DNA of 35,978 nt from an uncultured Opitutaceae bacterium (GTDB lineage: Bacteria > Verrucomicrobiota > Verrucomicrobiia > Opitutales > Opitutaceae). Positions 9,374-16,975 of the stretch are shown here, one piece after another. Below the pieces are notes generated by a model. The model was given only the letters and a program-made list of their open reading frames with translations. It searched no databases and was not told the origin of the DNA. The DNA lies in assembly GCA_903929355.1 (NCBI GenBank), contig CAIYUN010000006.1:1-35978 (forward strand), in the 5' to 3' direction. Made by a program: the position numbers and the translations under genes. Every line of letters starts with the position of its first letter. Position 1 is the first letter of the stretch.

Positions 9374-10383
9374 GCCGGGCCGCCCCCCTTGCGGCCGAGC
9401 AGCGCGAGCACCGCGTTCAGCCGGCTCGGCGCCCGCGGCTGCCACGGAAAGATCCGCCGGCCGATGAACGCCAGCCCCTGGTCGGTCACGAGACCGATGA
9501 CGCCGATGATGAGGATCGCGGCATAAACGTTGTCGAAGTTGCGGTACTTCGCCTGCTGGTTGATGAAAAAGGTGATGCCCGTGCTCACGCCCACGACCTC
9601 GGCGACAATCAGGTAGGTCCAGGCCCAGCCCAGGAGGATGCGCTGGTCGTTGTAGATGTCCACCAGGCAGCCGGGCACGATGACATGCAGCAGCAACTGC
9701 CTCGGGCGCGCGCCGAGGGTCTGCGCGGCCTCGATCAGCGCGGGGTCGTGGCGGCGCACGGTGTTGGCGATGACGAGCACCTGTTGGAAAAACGTGCCGA
9801 TGACGATGATGGCGATCTTGGGCGCGGCGTAGATGTCGAGCACGGCCACGGTGAGCGCGCCAAAGGCCGGCGCAGGCATGTAGCGCACGAAGTCAATCAC
9901 CGGCTCGAACAGCCGGGCCAGCGGCGGATAGGCGCCGCACAGGATGCCGAGCGGCACCCCGAACAGCGACGAGATCAGGAAGCCCCAGAAGATGGTCTGG
10001 ATGCTGAGCCAGAGGCTTTGGTGCAGCCACAGCTCGTCGCGCAGCACGGGCTTGGTGGTGAACGCCGTCCACAGCGCGCGGGCAACGGCGTGCGGCGCGG
10101 GCAGGAACACCGGGTTGGCCCGCTCGCCCACGGCCGCCCGGCCGCCGGCGGCGACGGCCTGGGCGTTTTCCGTGGCGAAGACGGCGCGCTCGACCAGGAG
10201 GTCCGCCTTGAACCAACTGACCGTGCCCGGGTCGGTCACGTGGATCAGCGGGTGCCAGATCCACGGCACATAGCTGACCAGCGACCACAGCACGAGCGGC
10301 AGCAGGAAAGAACAGACCAGGAGGACGCTCCGCCGCCGGGGCGAGGGCTCACGACCGACGGCGGGCCAGCGGGAGCGGGTCAT
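9370..10383 (-). CDS. ABC transporter permease (SsuC/TauC/NrtB-like)
   Basis: 337 residues from ATG 10383. The frame is open to 10512 but that extension would overlap the binding-protein gene and is Arg/Pro-rich noise. The first hydrophobic segment ([20 protein letters not shown]) is followed by a ~75-residue hydrophilic insertion, then the usual core of about five membrane helices. The EAA-type coupling loop is visible as [21 protein letters not shown]. Together with the ATPase and binding protein it forms an importer of the nitrate/taurine/aminomethylpyrimidine family found beside urea/guanidine carboxylases; the likely cargo is guanidine or urea, by context only. The long insertion after helix 1 is typical of the carboxylase-linked subgroup. 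Confidence 0.88.
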   Translation of the reverse strand: MTRSRWPAVGREPSPRRRSVLLVCSFLLPLVLWSLVSYVPWIWHPLIHVTDPGTVSWFKADLLVERAVFATENAQAVAAGGRAAVGERANPVFLPAPHAVARALWTAFTTKPVLRDELWLHQSLWLSIQTIFWGFLISSLFGVPLGILCGAYPPLARLFEPVIDFVRYMPAPAFGALTVAVLDIYAAPKIAIIVIGTFFQQVLVIANTVRRHDPALIEAAQTLGARPRQLLLHVIVPGCLVDIYNDQRILLGWAWTYLIVAEVVGVSTGITFFINQQAKYRNFDNVYAAILIIGVIGLVTDQGLAFIGRRIFPWQPRAPSRLNAVLALLGRKGGGPA

Positions 10384-10468
10384 GGGAGGAGGCGGGACGG
10401 CGGCGCGCAGGGGAACCGGCGCGCCGGGGGGGAACAAGCGCGACGACCGAAGGTGGTCGCGCCCGGGA

Positions 10469-11467
10469 TCATTTTTTCGCGGCGATGGCCTCGTCCGTGA
10501 GCTTGAAATCAATGGACGCCTTGGGGTCCTGCGACTCCTTGTAGACCTTGTTTTTCACGTTGAAGTCGTTGGCCACGCCGGAGGACCCGAGCAGCGAGTC
10601 AAAGCCGGGGCCGGCTTTGGCGATGATTTTCGAGCTCTCGGCCAGGGTGAGGAAGCGGGTGCCGCCGATGAAGCCGGCGTAGTCGGCCGGGGCGGAGCCG
10701 GAGCGGGCGGCCATGATCTTGAGCGCGTCGTCCTTGGTGGCGGGATCCTTGAGGTAGGCAACGACGCGGTCCCAGATGGCGACAAATTTGACCCAGTCGG
10801 CGCGGTGCTGGGCGAGACTCTGCGGCGTGACGGCGATGGTGTCGTAGATGAGGCCGGGCTCGTCAGCGCTGGTGTAGACCGGGGCGGAGCCGGCGACGGC
10901 CTTGAGGGCCTGGCCGGCGTTGGGCTGCCAGGCGGCGACGGCGTCGAGCGTGGGCGAAGGGAAGGCCTGCGGGGTCTGGGGGGTGGGCGTGTTGACCAAC
11001 GTGACGTCGGACTCGCTCATGCCGTTTTTCTTGAGGGCGTTCAGGAGCATGAGGTGCTCGACGACCCCGACCTCCAGGCCGATCTTTTTGCCCTTGAGAT
11101 CCTTGACGGTTTTGATGCCCGGTTTGCCGATGATCATGTCGTTGCCGTTGGAGTAGTCGGTGAGCATGATGACGATGTTCTTCCCGCCGCCGGCGCCGGT
11201 GACGAGCGAATCGCCATTGGTGACCATGACGGCGTCGGCCTTGCCGGCGGTGAAGGCGTCCATGGAGGGGCCGTATTCAAACCAGAGGAACTGGACATCC
11301 AGGCCGGCGTCCTTGAACCAGCCCTTTTGGGAGGCGATCTCCCAGGCGACCCAACCCGGCCAGTCGCTGTAGGCGACCTTGAGGGGGGCGGCTTGGGCGG
11401 ACGGGAGGGCCGAGAAGGCGGCGACGACGAGCAGGACGGAGGAGACGAGGCGGCGGAGGGAGGACAT
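10469..11467 (-). CDS. ABC transporter periplasmic substrate-binding protein, urea carboxylase region type
   Basis: 332 residues with a clear signal peptide (MSSLRRLVSSVLLVVAAFSA, cleavage probably after AQA at ~26). The mature start LKVAYSDWPGWVAWEIASQ and the stretch FEYGPSMDAFTAGKADAVMV are characteristic of NMT1/SsuA-like binding proteins linked to urea carboxylase clusters. It captures the transported nitrogen compound in the periplasm and hands it to the permease. It is the first gene of the operon; a GGTGTTAC direct repeat begins 9 bases upstream of its ATG, so regulator binding would be expected to block transcription or early initiation. The 85 bp between its stop and the permease ATG hold no other gene. 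Ligand identity (guanidine, urea or a pyrimidine) is unresolved. Confidence 0.9.
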   Translation of the reverse strand: MSSLRRLVSSVLLVVAAFSALPSAQAAPLKVAYSDWPGWVAWEIASQKGWFKDAGLDVQFLWFEYGPSMDAFTAGKADAVMVTNGDSLVTGAGGGKNIVIMLTDYSNGNDMIIGKPGIKTVKDLKGKKIGLEVGVVEHLMLLNALKKNGMSESDVTLVNTPTPQTPQAFPSPTLDAVAAWQPNAGQALKAVAGSAPVYTSADEPGLIYDTIAVTPQSLAQHRADWVKFVAIWDRVVAYLKDPATKDDALKIMAARSGSAPADYAGFIGGTRFLTLAESSKIIAKAGPGFDSLLGSSGVANDFNVKNKVYKESQDPKASIDFKLTDEAIAAKK

Positions 11468-11475
11468 GACGGATG

Positions 11476-11504
11476 GGTGTTACAATGTTGTGGGAAGGTG
11501 TTAC
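11476..11504 (-). promoter_or_regulatory. Direct-repeat operator candidate upstream of the ABC transporter operon
   Basis: GGTGTTAC at 11476-11483 and again at 11497-11504 on the + strand, separated by 13 unrelated bases, exactly as at 7943-7971. Only these two pairs were noticed in the window, and both precede first genes of the carboxylase locus. The closeness to the start codon (9 bases) leaves no room for a Shine-Dalgarno site. Confidence 0.65.
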
Positions 11505-11979
11505 GCGGGACCGGAGACCCATGAGCAGGTCGCGTGCCGAACCCGGGACGGATGCGGGCGGAAAACGCCGGCCGGGCTGAATCGAACCCGGATTTGGACA
11601 CAGAGCACACCGAGCAACAGGATCGGACCGGAAATTTTTACAGGAGGGAACAGAGAGAACGGAGGCCGGATGAGGATTTACCGGGGGGACACACAGAGCA
11701 CAGTGGGACGAGCCGTCCGCCGTCGCTTAAGCTTCCTCCTTCGCTGAAGCTACGGCGGACAAGTTGGCGCGACGAATGGGGAATCCAGGGGGAAACAACC
11801 TGGAATGATTTTACACAAAGTTCGCCGCCGCCTTCGCCGGGCTATGGCGCGCCAAGAAGCACGCGAAGACGGATTCAGTCGGAACTGCTCAAGCCGGCAA
11901 AAGACTCAGATTCGCCCACGGGAATGGCCTCGTAGCGACCGCACTTGACCTTAACCTCAACCCCGGCCAAGGTTCCACC
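11505..11979. repeat. Gene-free spacer with degenerate repeats (two REP-like units, CACAGAG fragments)
   Basis: This 475 bp stretch separates the carboxylase operon from the toxin-antitoxin island. It contains CACAGAG-type fragments at about 11596-11612 and REP-like units at 11729-11762 (CTTCCTCCTTCGCTGAAGC then TACGGCGGACAAG) and 11829-11858 (GCCGCCTTCGCCGGGC then TATGGCGCGCCAAG). Short open frames here encode Arg/Pro-rich peptides derived from the repeats and are not credible genes. I found no convincing guanidine riboswitch on the minus strand. Confidence 0.55.
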
Positions 11980-12192
11980 ATGTCAATTGCTGAGATCAAG
12001 GCCGAGGCTCAGCGGCTCCCCGCCGATGAGGTGCAGCACCTTGCCGCCTATTTTCACCATCTTTCCCGGCGGCTGGAACCGGGCTATGGCGCGAGTTTGG
12101 ATGCAGCCGCCCAAGCGGCCGATGGCGGGGACAAGATCGCGCTCACCGAGGTGAAACGGCTTGAGGCCGAGCTGGGACGGGCCGGCCGGTGA
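11980..12192 (+). CDS. Antitoxin of a RelE/ParE-type toxin-antitoxin pair
   Basis: 70 residues. MSIAEIKAEAQRLPADEVQH followed by LAAYFHHLSRR is the usual N-terminal helix pattern of small antitoxins paired with RelE/ParE-like toxins, with a charged C-terminal tail (EVKRLEAELGRAGR) that would bind the toxin. The stop overlaps the start of the toxin gene by 4 bases (GTGA), the normal TA arrangement. The reading frame is intact although the toxin gene downstream is broken, which is the pattern expected when a toxin is lost first. The start is preceded by AAGGTTCCACC, with no strong Shine-Dalgarno motif. Function rests on size, context and pattern only. Confidence 0.6.
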   Translation: MSIAEIKAEAQRLPADEVQHLAAYFHHLSRRLEPGYGASLDAAAQAADGGDKIALTEVKRLEAELGRAGR

Positions 12193-12443
12193 ACCCTGGT
12201 TACGAGTTTGTGCTGGTTGGCTCCTGCGCGCGGGCGTTGCTCGCGCAGCCACGCGCCGTCCGCCGCCGCACGCTGGATCTGCTCGCACAGTTGGAGCTGC
12301 ATCCCTTCCGCGAGCCTGATTTTCTTGAAGCTGGCACCAGCGGTCGCACCTACTCGGTCATAGTTGATCGCGACATGGTTGTGACCTAGTGGTTGGACGA
12401 TGCCGCGAAAGAGGTGCGCATCGTTCAGCTCGAGTGGGCCTGA
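12189..12443 (+). pseudogene. RelE/ParE-like toxin interrupted by an in-frame TAG codon
   Basis: The frame opens at GTG 12189 and encodes YEFVLVGSCARALLAQPRAV, LDLLAQLELHPFREPD and TYSVIVDRDMVVT, a RelE/ParE-like fold pattern. A TAG at 12387-12389 ends it after 66 residues. Reading on in the same frame gives WLDDAAKEVRIVQLEWA and then TGA at 12441-12443, which is precisely the expected last strand of such toxins (usually Y-W-x-D, so a Tyr codon to TAG change explains it). The gene would be 84 codons plus stop when intact. The C-terminal strand usually carries active-site residues, so the truncated form is probably inactive. Partner antitoxin is at 11980-12192. Confidence 0.7.
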
Positions 12444-12454
12444 GGATGTGATCC

Positions 12455-12690
12455 GAGGACACGGTCATCAAAATTTGATGGTGGGCATGATCGAACACGC
12501 GGACGGCCTGTTCCCGCGTGACGGAAGGAAAGGCCTCAAGCCAGTCGTCAAGGCCGACGCCGGCCTCCAGATTTTAAAACAGGCTGCTCACCGGAAGCCG
12601 CGTGCCGTAAAAGCACGGGGCCCCACTGACGCGCCCCGGGTTGATCCAGATCAGCGGCTCACGGGCGTCGGGAAGAAGCGTGTCTTGCAT
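12455..12690 (-). pseudogene. DUF433 antitoxin-like gene interrupted by an in-frame TAA codon
   Basis: Reading the minus strand from ATG 12690 gives LIWINPGRVSGAPCFYGTRL then PVSSLF, followed by TAA at 12576-12574, and continuing in the same frame NLEAGVGLDDWLEAFPSVTR then EQAVRVFDHAHHQI. This is a textbook DUF433 protein (VapB-like antitoxin, winged-helix type: INP...GTR.PV...L..G...D..L..FP..T..Q). One change (Gln CAA to TAA) breaks it. The C-terminal end is uncertain because no stop follows at the usual place. The usual PIN-like partner (DUF5615) is absent. Convergent with the RelE-like pseudogene. No other gene is visible in 12444-12812. Confidence 0.7.
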
Positions 12691-12812
12691 GCCTGCGTGG
12701 TAATCGACGGCGGGCGGGTGAAAACAAAAACGGGCGCGTCGGGGAAAGAACGGACGCGAGTGGGGCGTGTTGCAGGCTTGCCAAGCACGGACATCGGCCG
12801 CAACCTGTTCTC

Positions 12813-13016
12813 ATGACGACGACTGTCGAAGCCATTTACGAGGGGGGCAAGCTGTTGCTGCCGCAACCGTTGATGTTGCCAGAAAAGACCCATGTGCGCG
12901 TGACCATCGAATCTGACCTGGAACGCGCGGCATGGCTGAAACTCTCCGAATCCACCCTGATGAAGACCTGGGACAACCCGGACGACGACATTTTTAATGA
13001 GCTGCTCACGAAATGA
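12813..13016 (+). CDS. AF2212-like (DUF104) antitoxin
   Basis: 67 residues. TTVEAIYEGGKLLLPQPLML followed by PEKTHVRVTIES is the DUF104/AF2212 signature (a short beta fold starting with a 'V.A.YE.G...P' motif). The C-terminal half ends with LMKTWDNPDDDIFNELLTK, the acidic helix common to antitoxins that neutralise MazF/PemK or PIN toxins. The gene overlaps the MazF-like toxin gene by 20 bases (12997-13016), so expression is coupled. Both frames are intact, unlike the two neighbouring TA genes. The upstream region 12691-12812 has no recognised promoter. Confidence 0.75.
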   Translation: MTTTVEAIYEGGKLLLPQPLMLPEKTHVRVTIESDLERAAWLKLSESTLMKTWDNPDDDIFNELLTK

Positions 13017-13308
13017 AGTCGTGCTGCTGCCGGTTCCCTTCACTGATTTGACCAGCCGCAAAGTACGCCCGGCCATCGTGGTCGGTCGTCACGGGGCCGA
13101 CCTCCTGCTGGTGCCCCTCACGTCGAAGCTGGCGAACGCGGATTTTCCGCTGCAAGCCTGGCGTGCGGCCGGACTCAATGTGGCAACGGGCGTCAAAGGC
13201 CAGGTCGTCACAGTGGAGGAGCGCTTGGTCGTGAAAACGGTCGGTGCCCTGGCGGCGTCCGACCAGCAATTGCTCGATGACCGACTGCGGGCCTGGCTGC
13301 AATTGTGA
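12997..13308 (+). CDS. MazF/PemK-family mRNA interferase toxin
   Basis: 103 residues, normal size. The N-terminus EVVLLPVPFTDLTSRKVRPA followed by IVVG contains the conserved substrate-loop/active-site Arg (KVRP), and LLLVPLTSKL carries the conserved Thr/Ser of the MazF active site. The family cleaves single-stranded mRNA at short sequences and arrests growth unless bound by its antitoxin, here the DUF104-like protein encoded just upstream. The ATG at 12997 gives a 20 bp overlap with the antitoxin; GTG 13021 is a possible internal alternative. No disabling mutation seen. Confidence 0.85.
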   Translation: MSCSRNEVVLLPVPFTDLTSRKVRPAIVVGRHGADLLLVPLTSKLANADFPLQAWRAAGLNVATGVKGQVVTVEERLVVKTVGALAASDQQLLDDRLRAWLQL

Positions 13309-13406
13309 GGTGGAGGCGAAACCCCGGGATTTGAACGGCACCGATAACGGCGCCGATGCGTTTTTGTGGACATTGCACAGATCGCTGCTGCCGCTGGGAA
13401 AGGTGC

Positions 13407-13470
13407 TGACCGCGCACCACGGCCAAAATAGGAGCCGTGCTTCTTTGCGTAGGCTGGGGTGAAGGGTCAT
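13407..13470 (-). pseudogene. 5' stump of a second ABC-2 permease gene
   Basis: ATG at 13470 begins MTLHPSLRKEARLLFWPWCA, aligning with the start of the intact permease at 15524 (MKIHPRIRKEVHVLFWPWCA). A 22-base run, 13407-13428, is identical to 15461-15482. After 13407 the similarity stops abruptly and unrelated sequence continues. The stump begins 29 bases beyond the stop of the intact permease, so the operon once had two permease genes and the second was cut away at the border with the toxin-antitoxin island. Confidence 0.75.
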
Positions 13471-13499
13471 GGCGGACGGGGGGCCCTGTCGCTTCTGAG

Positions 13500-15524
13500 T
13501 CAGGGCGGCACGAACTCGTCGCGCAGATATAAGATCTCCCATTCTCCATTTGGGAAAATTAACACCCCGAAATTCTTCACACGATCGGTGGCGGCGGGAT
13601 CTATCGGGCTTCTCTGACCATAGGCCTTGAGTTCGTCTTCGTCGAGTTTCCAACGCTCCACGTGGAGTTGCAGGGTGGTGTTCCTGAGCCAGAACTTGGT
13701 CTGGGCCGATAGTTTTCCGGTGGCCTGAAACTCTGCCTGTGATACCTTCGTGTTGATCGAGTGCCCTGTCGCGGGCAGCGGCGGCGGTTTTAGCGCGTTG
13801 AACGCCGCCTGCGTTTCGATGATCAACGGAGTATAATGCATGCACCTTCCCATGGTATCCACTGTGCGAAGAAATGATATTTGTAGTCCGCCGAGCACCG
13901 CAATCAACGCGACCAGCCGGACGAGCGGCCACATCCATTTGGCGGGCGGCATCCGGAACGCTCTCCAAGACTGCATGCCTACTGCAAAAGCCATCAGGAT
14001 CACCGCGGGCCAGAAAGAAAGCGGGGGCCCGTAGGAATCCCAGTTATCGTAGTCGAGTCTTCCAAATTCCGCCCCAGACAACTGCCAATGAGCTGCGATC
14101 CAAGCGGTAAGTTGGGTGAAATATTCGGGCGGGTTAAGGTCATAAATTTTATGGTAATACCCGCCGTCCCCGGTGGTGAAGTAACTTATCGCCGTTACCG
14201 TAATACCGCCATGGTTGAGGTTTATGCCCATGCTGCCTCCTGCAGCCCGAATTCCCAGCCAACCTGCAACCGCGAATAAAGCAGCGGCGAAGATCGTGAG
14301 GAGGACCGCTTGGGTGAGACGTCCAATCATCGTGGCGCTCCAGAAACTGAGGAGCAGCAGCAGGCTGAGCGCGGCGATTCCGAGACAAACATACTCTCCC
14401 GATTTGATGCATCCCGCGAGGGGCGATGCAATCGCCGGGGCCGTCAGGATCGAAAGCACAACCGGCAGGACCACACATGCCAACAGACCCGCCAGCAGTG
14501 AAACGAGCAGCTTGACCCGCCATTGAATCCGGACCGCCAGAGGAAGAATGAGGTTGGTCTGGTGCAGGCCCAGCGCCCGCTCCTCGCAGAGCGGCAGGCA
14601 ACCCGCAAGGATCAAGCCAAAGGTCATATAAATGCAGGTTCCCGTCGCCAGCAATATCTCGGCTCCGTCCTTCTGCCGGGGCAGCAGCACCGCCAACGCG
14701 GTCAGGGCCAGCCAAAACAGGAAAAACAGCAGGGCGAGAGTGAGGAGAGGGCGCAGGAGGCGAAGTTCCTTCCGCACGGAATTGGCGACGGGCGAACCGC
14801 CCCGGCTGCGGAGCAGGGATGCGATGGGGGCCTTGCTTTCGGATGAATTACCCCAACCGCCTTCACCGGCCTCCGCCGCGTTCAGCTCCAACCCGGCAAA
14901 TTTCCGCCAACCAAGCCAAAGAAACAGGAGCGCGTAGCCGAGACCGGCCACTGACATGGCGACGGGAATCCATTCATTAACCTGCGCAGGATGGCCCTTC
15001 CCAATTTCACCAACCACAAAGACGACGGTCAACATCACGGCCCCCAACGCGGCGATGGAAAAAACGAAGCCGCCGATGACGGAACGGGCGACCAGAGACC
15101 AAAATCCCGCGGAACAAACCAGCGGGACGAACATGTAAAGCACCGGATATTCGAAGACCCCACCCATGCGGTCGAATTTGGAGAAGGGATCGTACGCAAA
15201 ATCCAAAAGGCCCACCAATTGAAGTGCCGGGATAGAAAGTGCGGCCAGCACGAGCATCTTCTCGCCCCACAAACGTCGCCGCGAGCTAGGCTGGCTTAAC
15301 AACATCAGGAAGGTGCGCGCATGGAATTCTACGCCAAACGACAACGCGGCGAGCAAAGCGCCCCCCAAGCTCAAGATCAGCGAGGCCGAGCCCAAGCCAT
15401 CATTCCAATACTGGGTGGTATCCTGTGCGTGCCAGGTCAGCCACATCGCCAACGTGAGCATGACCGCGCACCACGGCCAAAACAAGACGTGGACTTCCTT
15501 GCGGATGCGGGGATGGATTTTCAT
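13500..15524 (-). CDS. ABC-2 type transporter permease
   Basis: 674 residues with about twelve hydrophobic segments. The first follows a short cytoplasmic tail (VHVLFWPWCAVMLTLAMWLT), another is LFFLFWLALTALAVLLP, and a large soluble stretch forms the C-terminus (after about residue 530). It looks like the membrane partner of the YtrB-like ATPase encoded just upstream, 10 bases away. The family exports lipids, peptides or antibiotics; the substrate is unknown. This gene is one of the few in the window with a strong Shine-Dalgarno site (GAGGAGG, 6 bases before the ATG). A paralogue stump lies downstream at 13407-13470. Confidence 0.85.
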   Translation of the reverse strand: MKIHPRIRKEVHVLFWPWCAVMLTLAMWLTWHAQDTTQYWNDGLGSASLILSLGGALLAALSFGVEFHARTFLMLLSQPSSRRRLWGEKMLVLAALSIPALQLVGLLDFAYDPFSKFDRMGGVFEYPVLYMFVPLVCSAGFWSLVARSVIGGFVFSIAALGAVMLTVVFVVGEIGKGHPAQVNEWIPVAMSVAGLGYALLFLWLGWRKFAGLELNAAEAGEGGWGNSSESKAPIASLLRSRGGSPVANSVRKELRLLRPLLTLALLFFLFWLALTALAVLLPRQKDGAEILLATGTCIYMTFGLILAGCLPLCEERALGLHQTNLILPLAVRIQWRVKLLVSLLAGLLACVVLPVVLSILTAPAIASPLAGCIKSGEYVCLGIAALSLLLLLSFWSATMIGRLTQAVLLTIFAAALFAVAGWLGIRAAGGSMGINLNHGGITVTAISYFTTGDGGYYHKIYDLNPPEYFTQLTAWIAAHWQLSGAEFGRLDYDNWDSYGPPLSFWPAVILMAFAVGMQSWRAFRMPPAKWMWPLVRLVALIAVLGGLQISFLRTVDTMGRCMHYTPLIIETQAAFNALKPPPLPATGHSINTKVSQAEFQATGKLSAQTKFWLRNTTLQLHVERWKLDEDELKAYGQRSPIDPAATDRVKNFGVLIFPNGEWEILYLRDEFVPP

Positions 15525-15534
15525 TTCGGCCTCC

Positions 15535-16434
15535 TCAGGTTTTCAGCGTGGCCACGAAGATCTCCTCCAGCGTGAGCGCCTCGCTCGTCAGGCTTTCCGG
15601 CGAGAGGGCGCGCAAGCGTTCCATCATCTCCGGGCCGCCGCCGTTGACGACCAGCTCCAGCTCACGGCCGCTGCTTTTCACCTGCAACGCACCCGGCAGG
15701 TCGAGCTTCGGCGGCGTTTCGGCGAAGCGCACGCGGATCTTTTGGTACTTCGCCCGGGCCTCGTCGGCGCCGAGGTGGACCACCGCCCGGCCTGCGTCCA
15801 TGATGGTGAACTCGTCAATCAGGCCCTCGAACTCGGTGATGAGGTGCGTGGAGACCAGGATTGTGCGGTTGCCCGGGTCGCCCTCCTGGTAGGCGCCAAT
15901 CACCGTCTCGATGAACTCGCGGCGCACGATCGGGTCCAGGCCGGAGGTGGGCTCGTCGAGCACCAGCAACTCCGGCTCGGGGCAGATCGCGCCGACCAGC
16001 GCGACCTGCGTGCGCTGGCCCTTGGAAAGTCCGCCGGTCTTCTGGGCGGGATCGAGCCGGAACCGGTCCAGCAGCGCCCGCTCCGTCTCCTTGTTCCAAT
16101 GGGTGCGGAACGAGGCAAGGTAGTCCAGCGTTTCGCGCACCGTCATCCATGGGTAGAATGCGACCTGGTCGGGCACATACGCGAGGCGGCGCTTGACCGC
16201 TACTTCGTGCTTCGCCGGATCGAGGCCGAAGAGCCGCACGGTCCCGTGCTTCGGCCGGAGCAGGCTGAGCAGGCACTTCATCGTGGTGGTCTTGCCCGCG
16301 CCGTTGCGGCCAAAGAGCCCGTAACAGCGGCCCGCCGGGACCGTGAGGCTGAAGTCGTGCACGGCGTCGGCGCGACCATAGGCGTGCGACAGGTTTTGGA
16401 TGTCGATGACCGGGGTGACGGGTGGGGTGTTCAT
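15535..16434 (-). CDS. ABC transporter ATP-binding protein (YtrB/CcmA-like)
   Basis: 299 residues. Walker A GRNGAGKTTTMK near residue 39, Q-loop region AYVPDQVAFYPWMTV, signature LSKGQRTQVAL (a slightly divergent LSGGQ, common in this family), Walker B LLVLDEPTSGLDP and switch histidine in LVSTHLITEFE. A ~80-residue C-terminal domain follows the ABC core. It powers the ABC-2 permease at 13500-15524. The ATG overlaps the stop of the GntR regulator (ATGA, 4 bases), so the three genes form one operon like ytrABC, an operon type induced by cell-wall-active antibiotics in Firmicutes; the same trigger here is only a guess. Confidence 0.9.
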   Translation of the reverse strand: MNTPPVTPVIDIQNLSHAYGRADAVHDFSLTVPAGRCYGLFGRNGAGKTTTMKCLLSLLRPKHGTVRLFGLDPAKHEVAVKRRLAYVPDQVAFYPWMTVRETLDYLASFRTHWNKETERALLDRFRLDPAQKTGGLSKGQRTQVALVGAICPEPELLVLDEPTSGLDPIVRREFIETVIGAYQEGDPGNRTILVSTHLITEFEGLIDEFTIMDAGRAVVHLGADEARAKYQKIRVRFAETPPKLDLPGALQVKSSGRELELVVNGGGPEMMERLRALSPESLTSEALTLEEIFVATLKT

Positions 16435-16877
16435 GCAGGGGTGGATTGAGGTTCGCGGGGCTGATCGTGGTGGCGCTGGCGCTCGGCCAGCACCTCGAGG
16501 CGGTCGCGCACGAGGTCGAGAAACTCGTCGGGCGGCACCTGCAGGTGGTGCGCCTGCACCACGGCCTGGTCGATGTCGCGGATGAGCAGCTTGCGGCGGG
16601 CGTCCTTTTTCAGCGGCGAGTGGTTCGCGGCGAGGAAGCAGCCCTTGCCCGGGATGGTCTCGATGACGCCCTGGCTCTCCAGCTCGGTGTAGGCCTTGGC
16701 GATGGTGTTGCGGTTGACGCGCAGCTCCTCCGCCAGCGGCCGGATGAAAGGCAGCGCCTCGCCGGGCTTGAGCGCGCCCGACGCGGCGGCAGCCTTCACC
16801 TGGTCGACGACCTGGAGGTACACCGGCAGACCGGATTTGAAGTTGAGCGAGAAAATCATGACTGGCCTATCTGTCAT
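16431..16877 (-). CDS. GntR-family regulator, YtrA type
   Basis: 148 residues from ATG 16877; ATG 16859 (MIFSLNFKSGLPVYLQVVDQ) is the better start because it matches family N-termini and frees the palindrome at 16871-16884 for use as an operator. The winged helix-turn-helix is intact: LKPGEALPFIRPLAEELRVN then RNTIAKAYTELESQGVIET and the wing IPGKGCFLA. The C-terminal ~60 residues form the short dimerisation helix region of YtrA proteins. Such proteins repress their own ABC transporter operon and respond to cell-envelope stress. It is the first gene of the operon with the ATPase and permease. Confidence 0.88.
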   Translation of the reverse strand: MTDRPVMIFSLNFKSGLPVYLQVVDQVKAAAASGALKPGEALPFIRPLAEELRVNRNTIAKAYTELESQGVIETIPGKGCFLAANHSPLKKDARRKLLIRDIDQAVVQAHHLQVPPDEFLDLVRDRLEVLAERQRHHDQPREPQSTPA

Positions 16878-16884
16878 AGGACAG
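16871..16884. promoter_or_regulatory. Palindromic operator candidate for the GntR regulator
   Basis: CTGTC-ATAG-GACAG is a perfect inverted repeat with 5 bp arms, followed by another GGACAG half-site at 16887-16892. It overlaps the upstream candidate start ATG (16877) and precedes the ATG at 16859 by 11 bases, a natural position for autorepression. No good -10/-35 pair was found next to it. Confidence 0.4.
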
Positions 16885-16975
16885 TGGGACAGTTTGGGCG
16901 CGGGTCAAGCGGAAAAATGAAAAGATCTGCGGCGGGTTCGCTGCCGCTCCCTTCAGCCAAATTTCAGCATTTGGT

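Noticed and set aside
11468-11980. Possible guanidine-I/II/III riboswitch upstream of the transporter operon
   Set aside because: I searched the minus strand for the conserved ykkC-type and mini-ykkC (paired ACGR-loop hairpins) cores and found none that convince; only the direct repeat stands out.
12400-12816. A 138-codon + strand frame between the TA genes
   Set aside because: It is antisense to the DUF433 remnant and shows no protein-like features.
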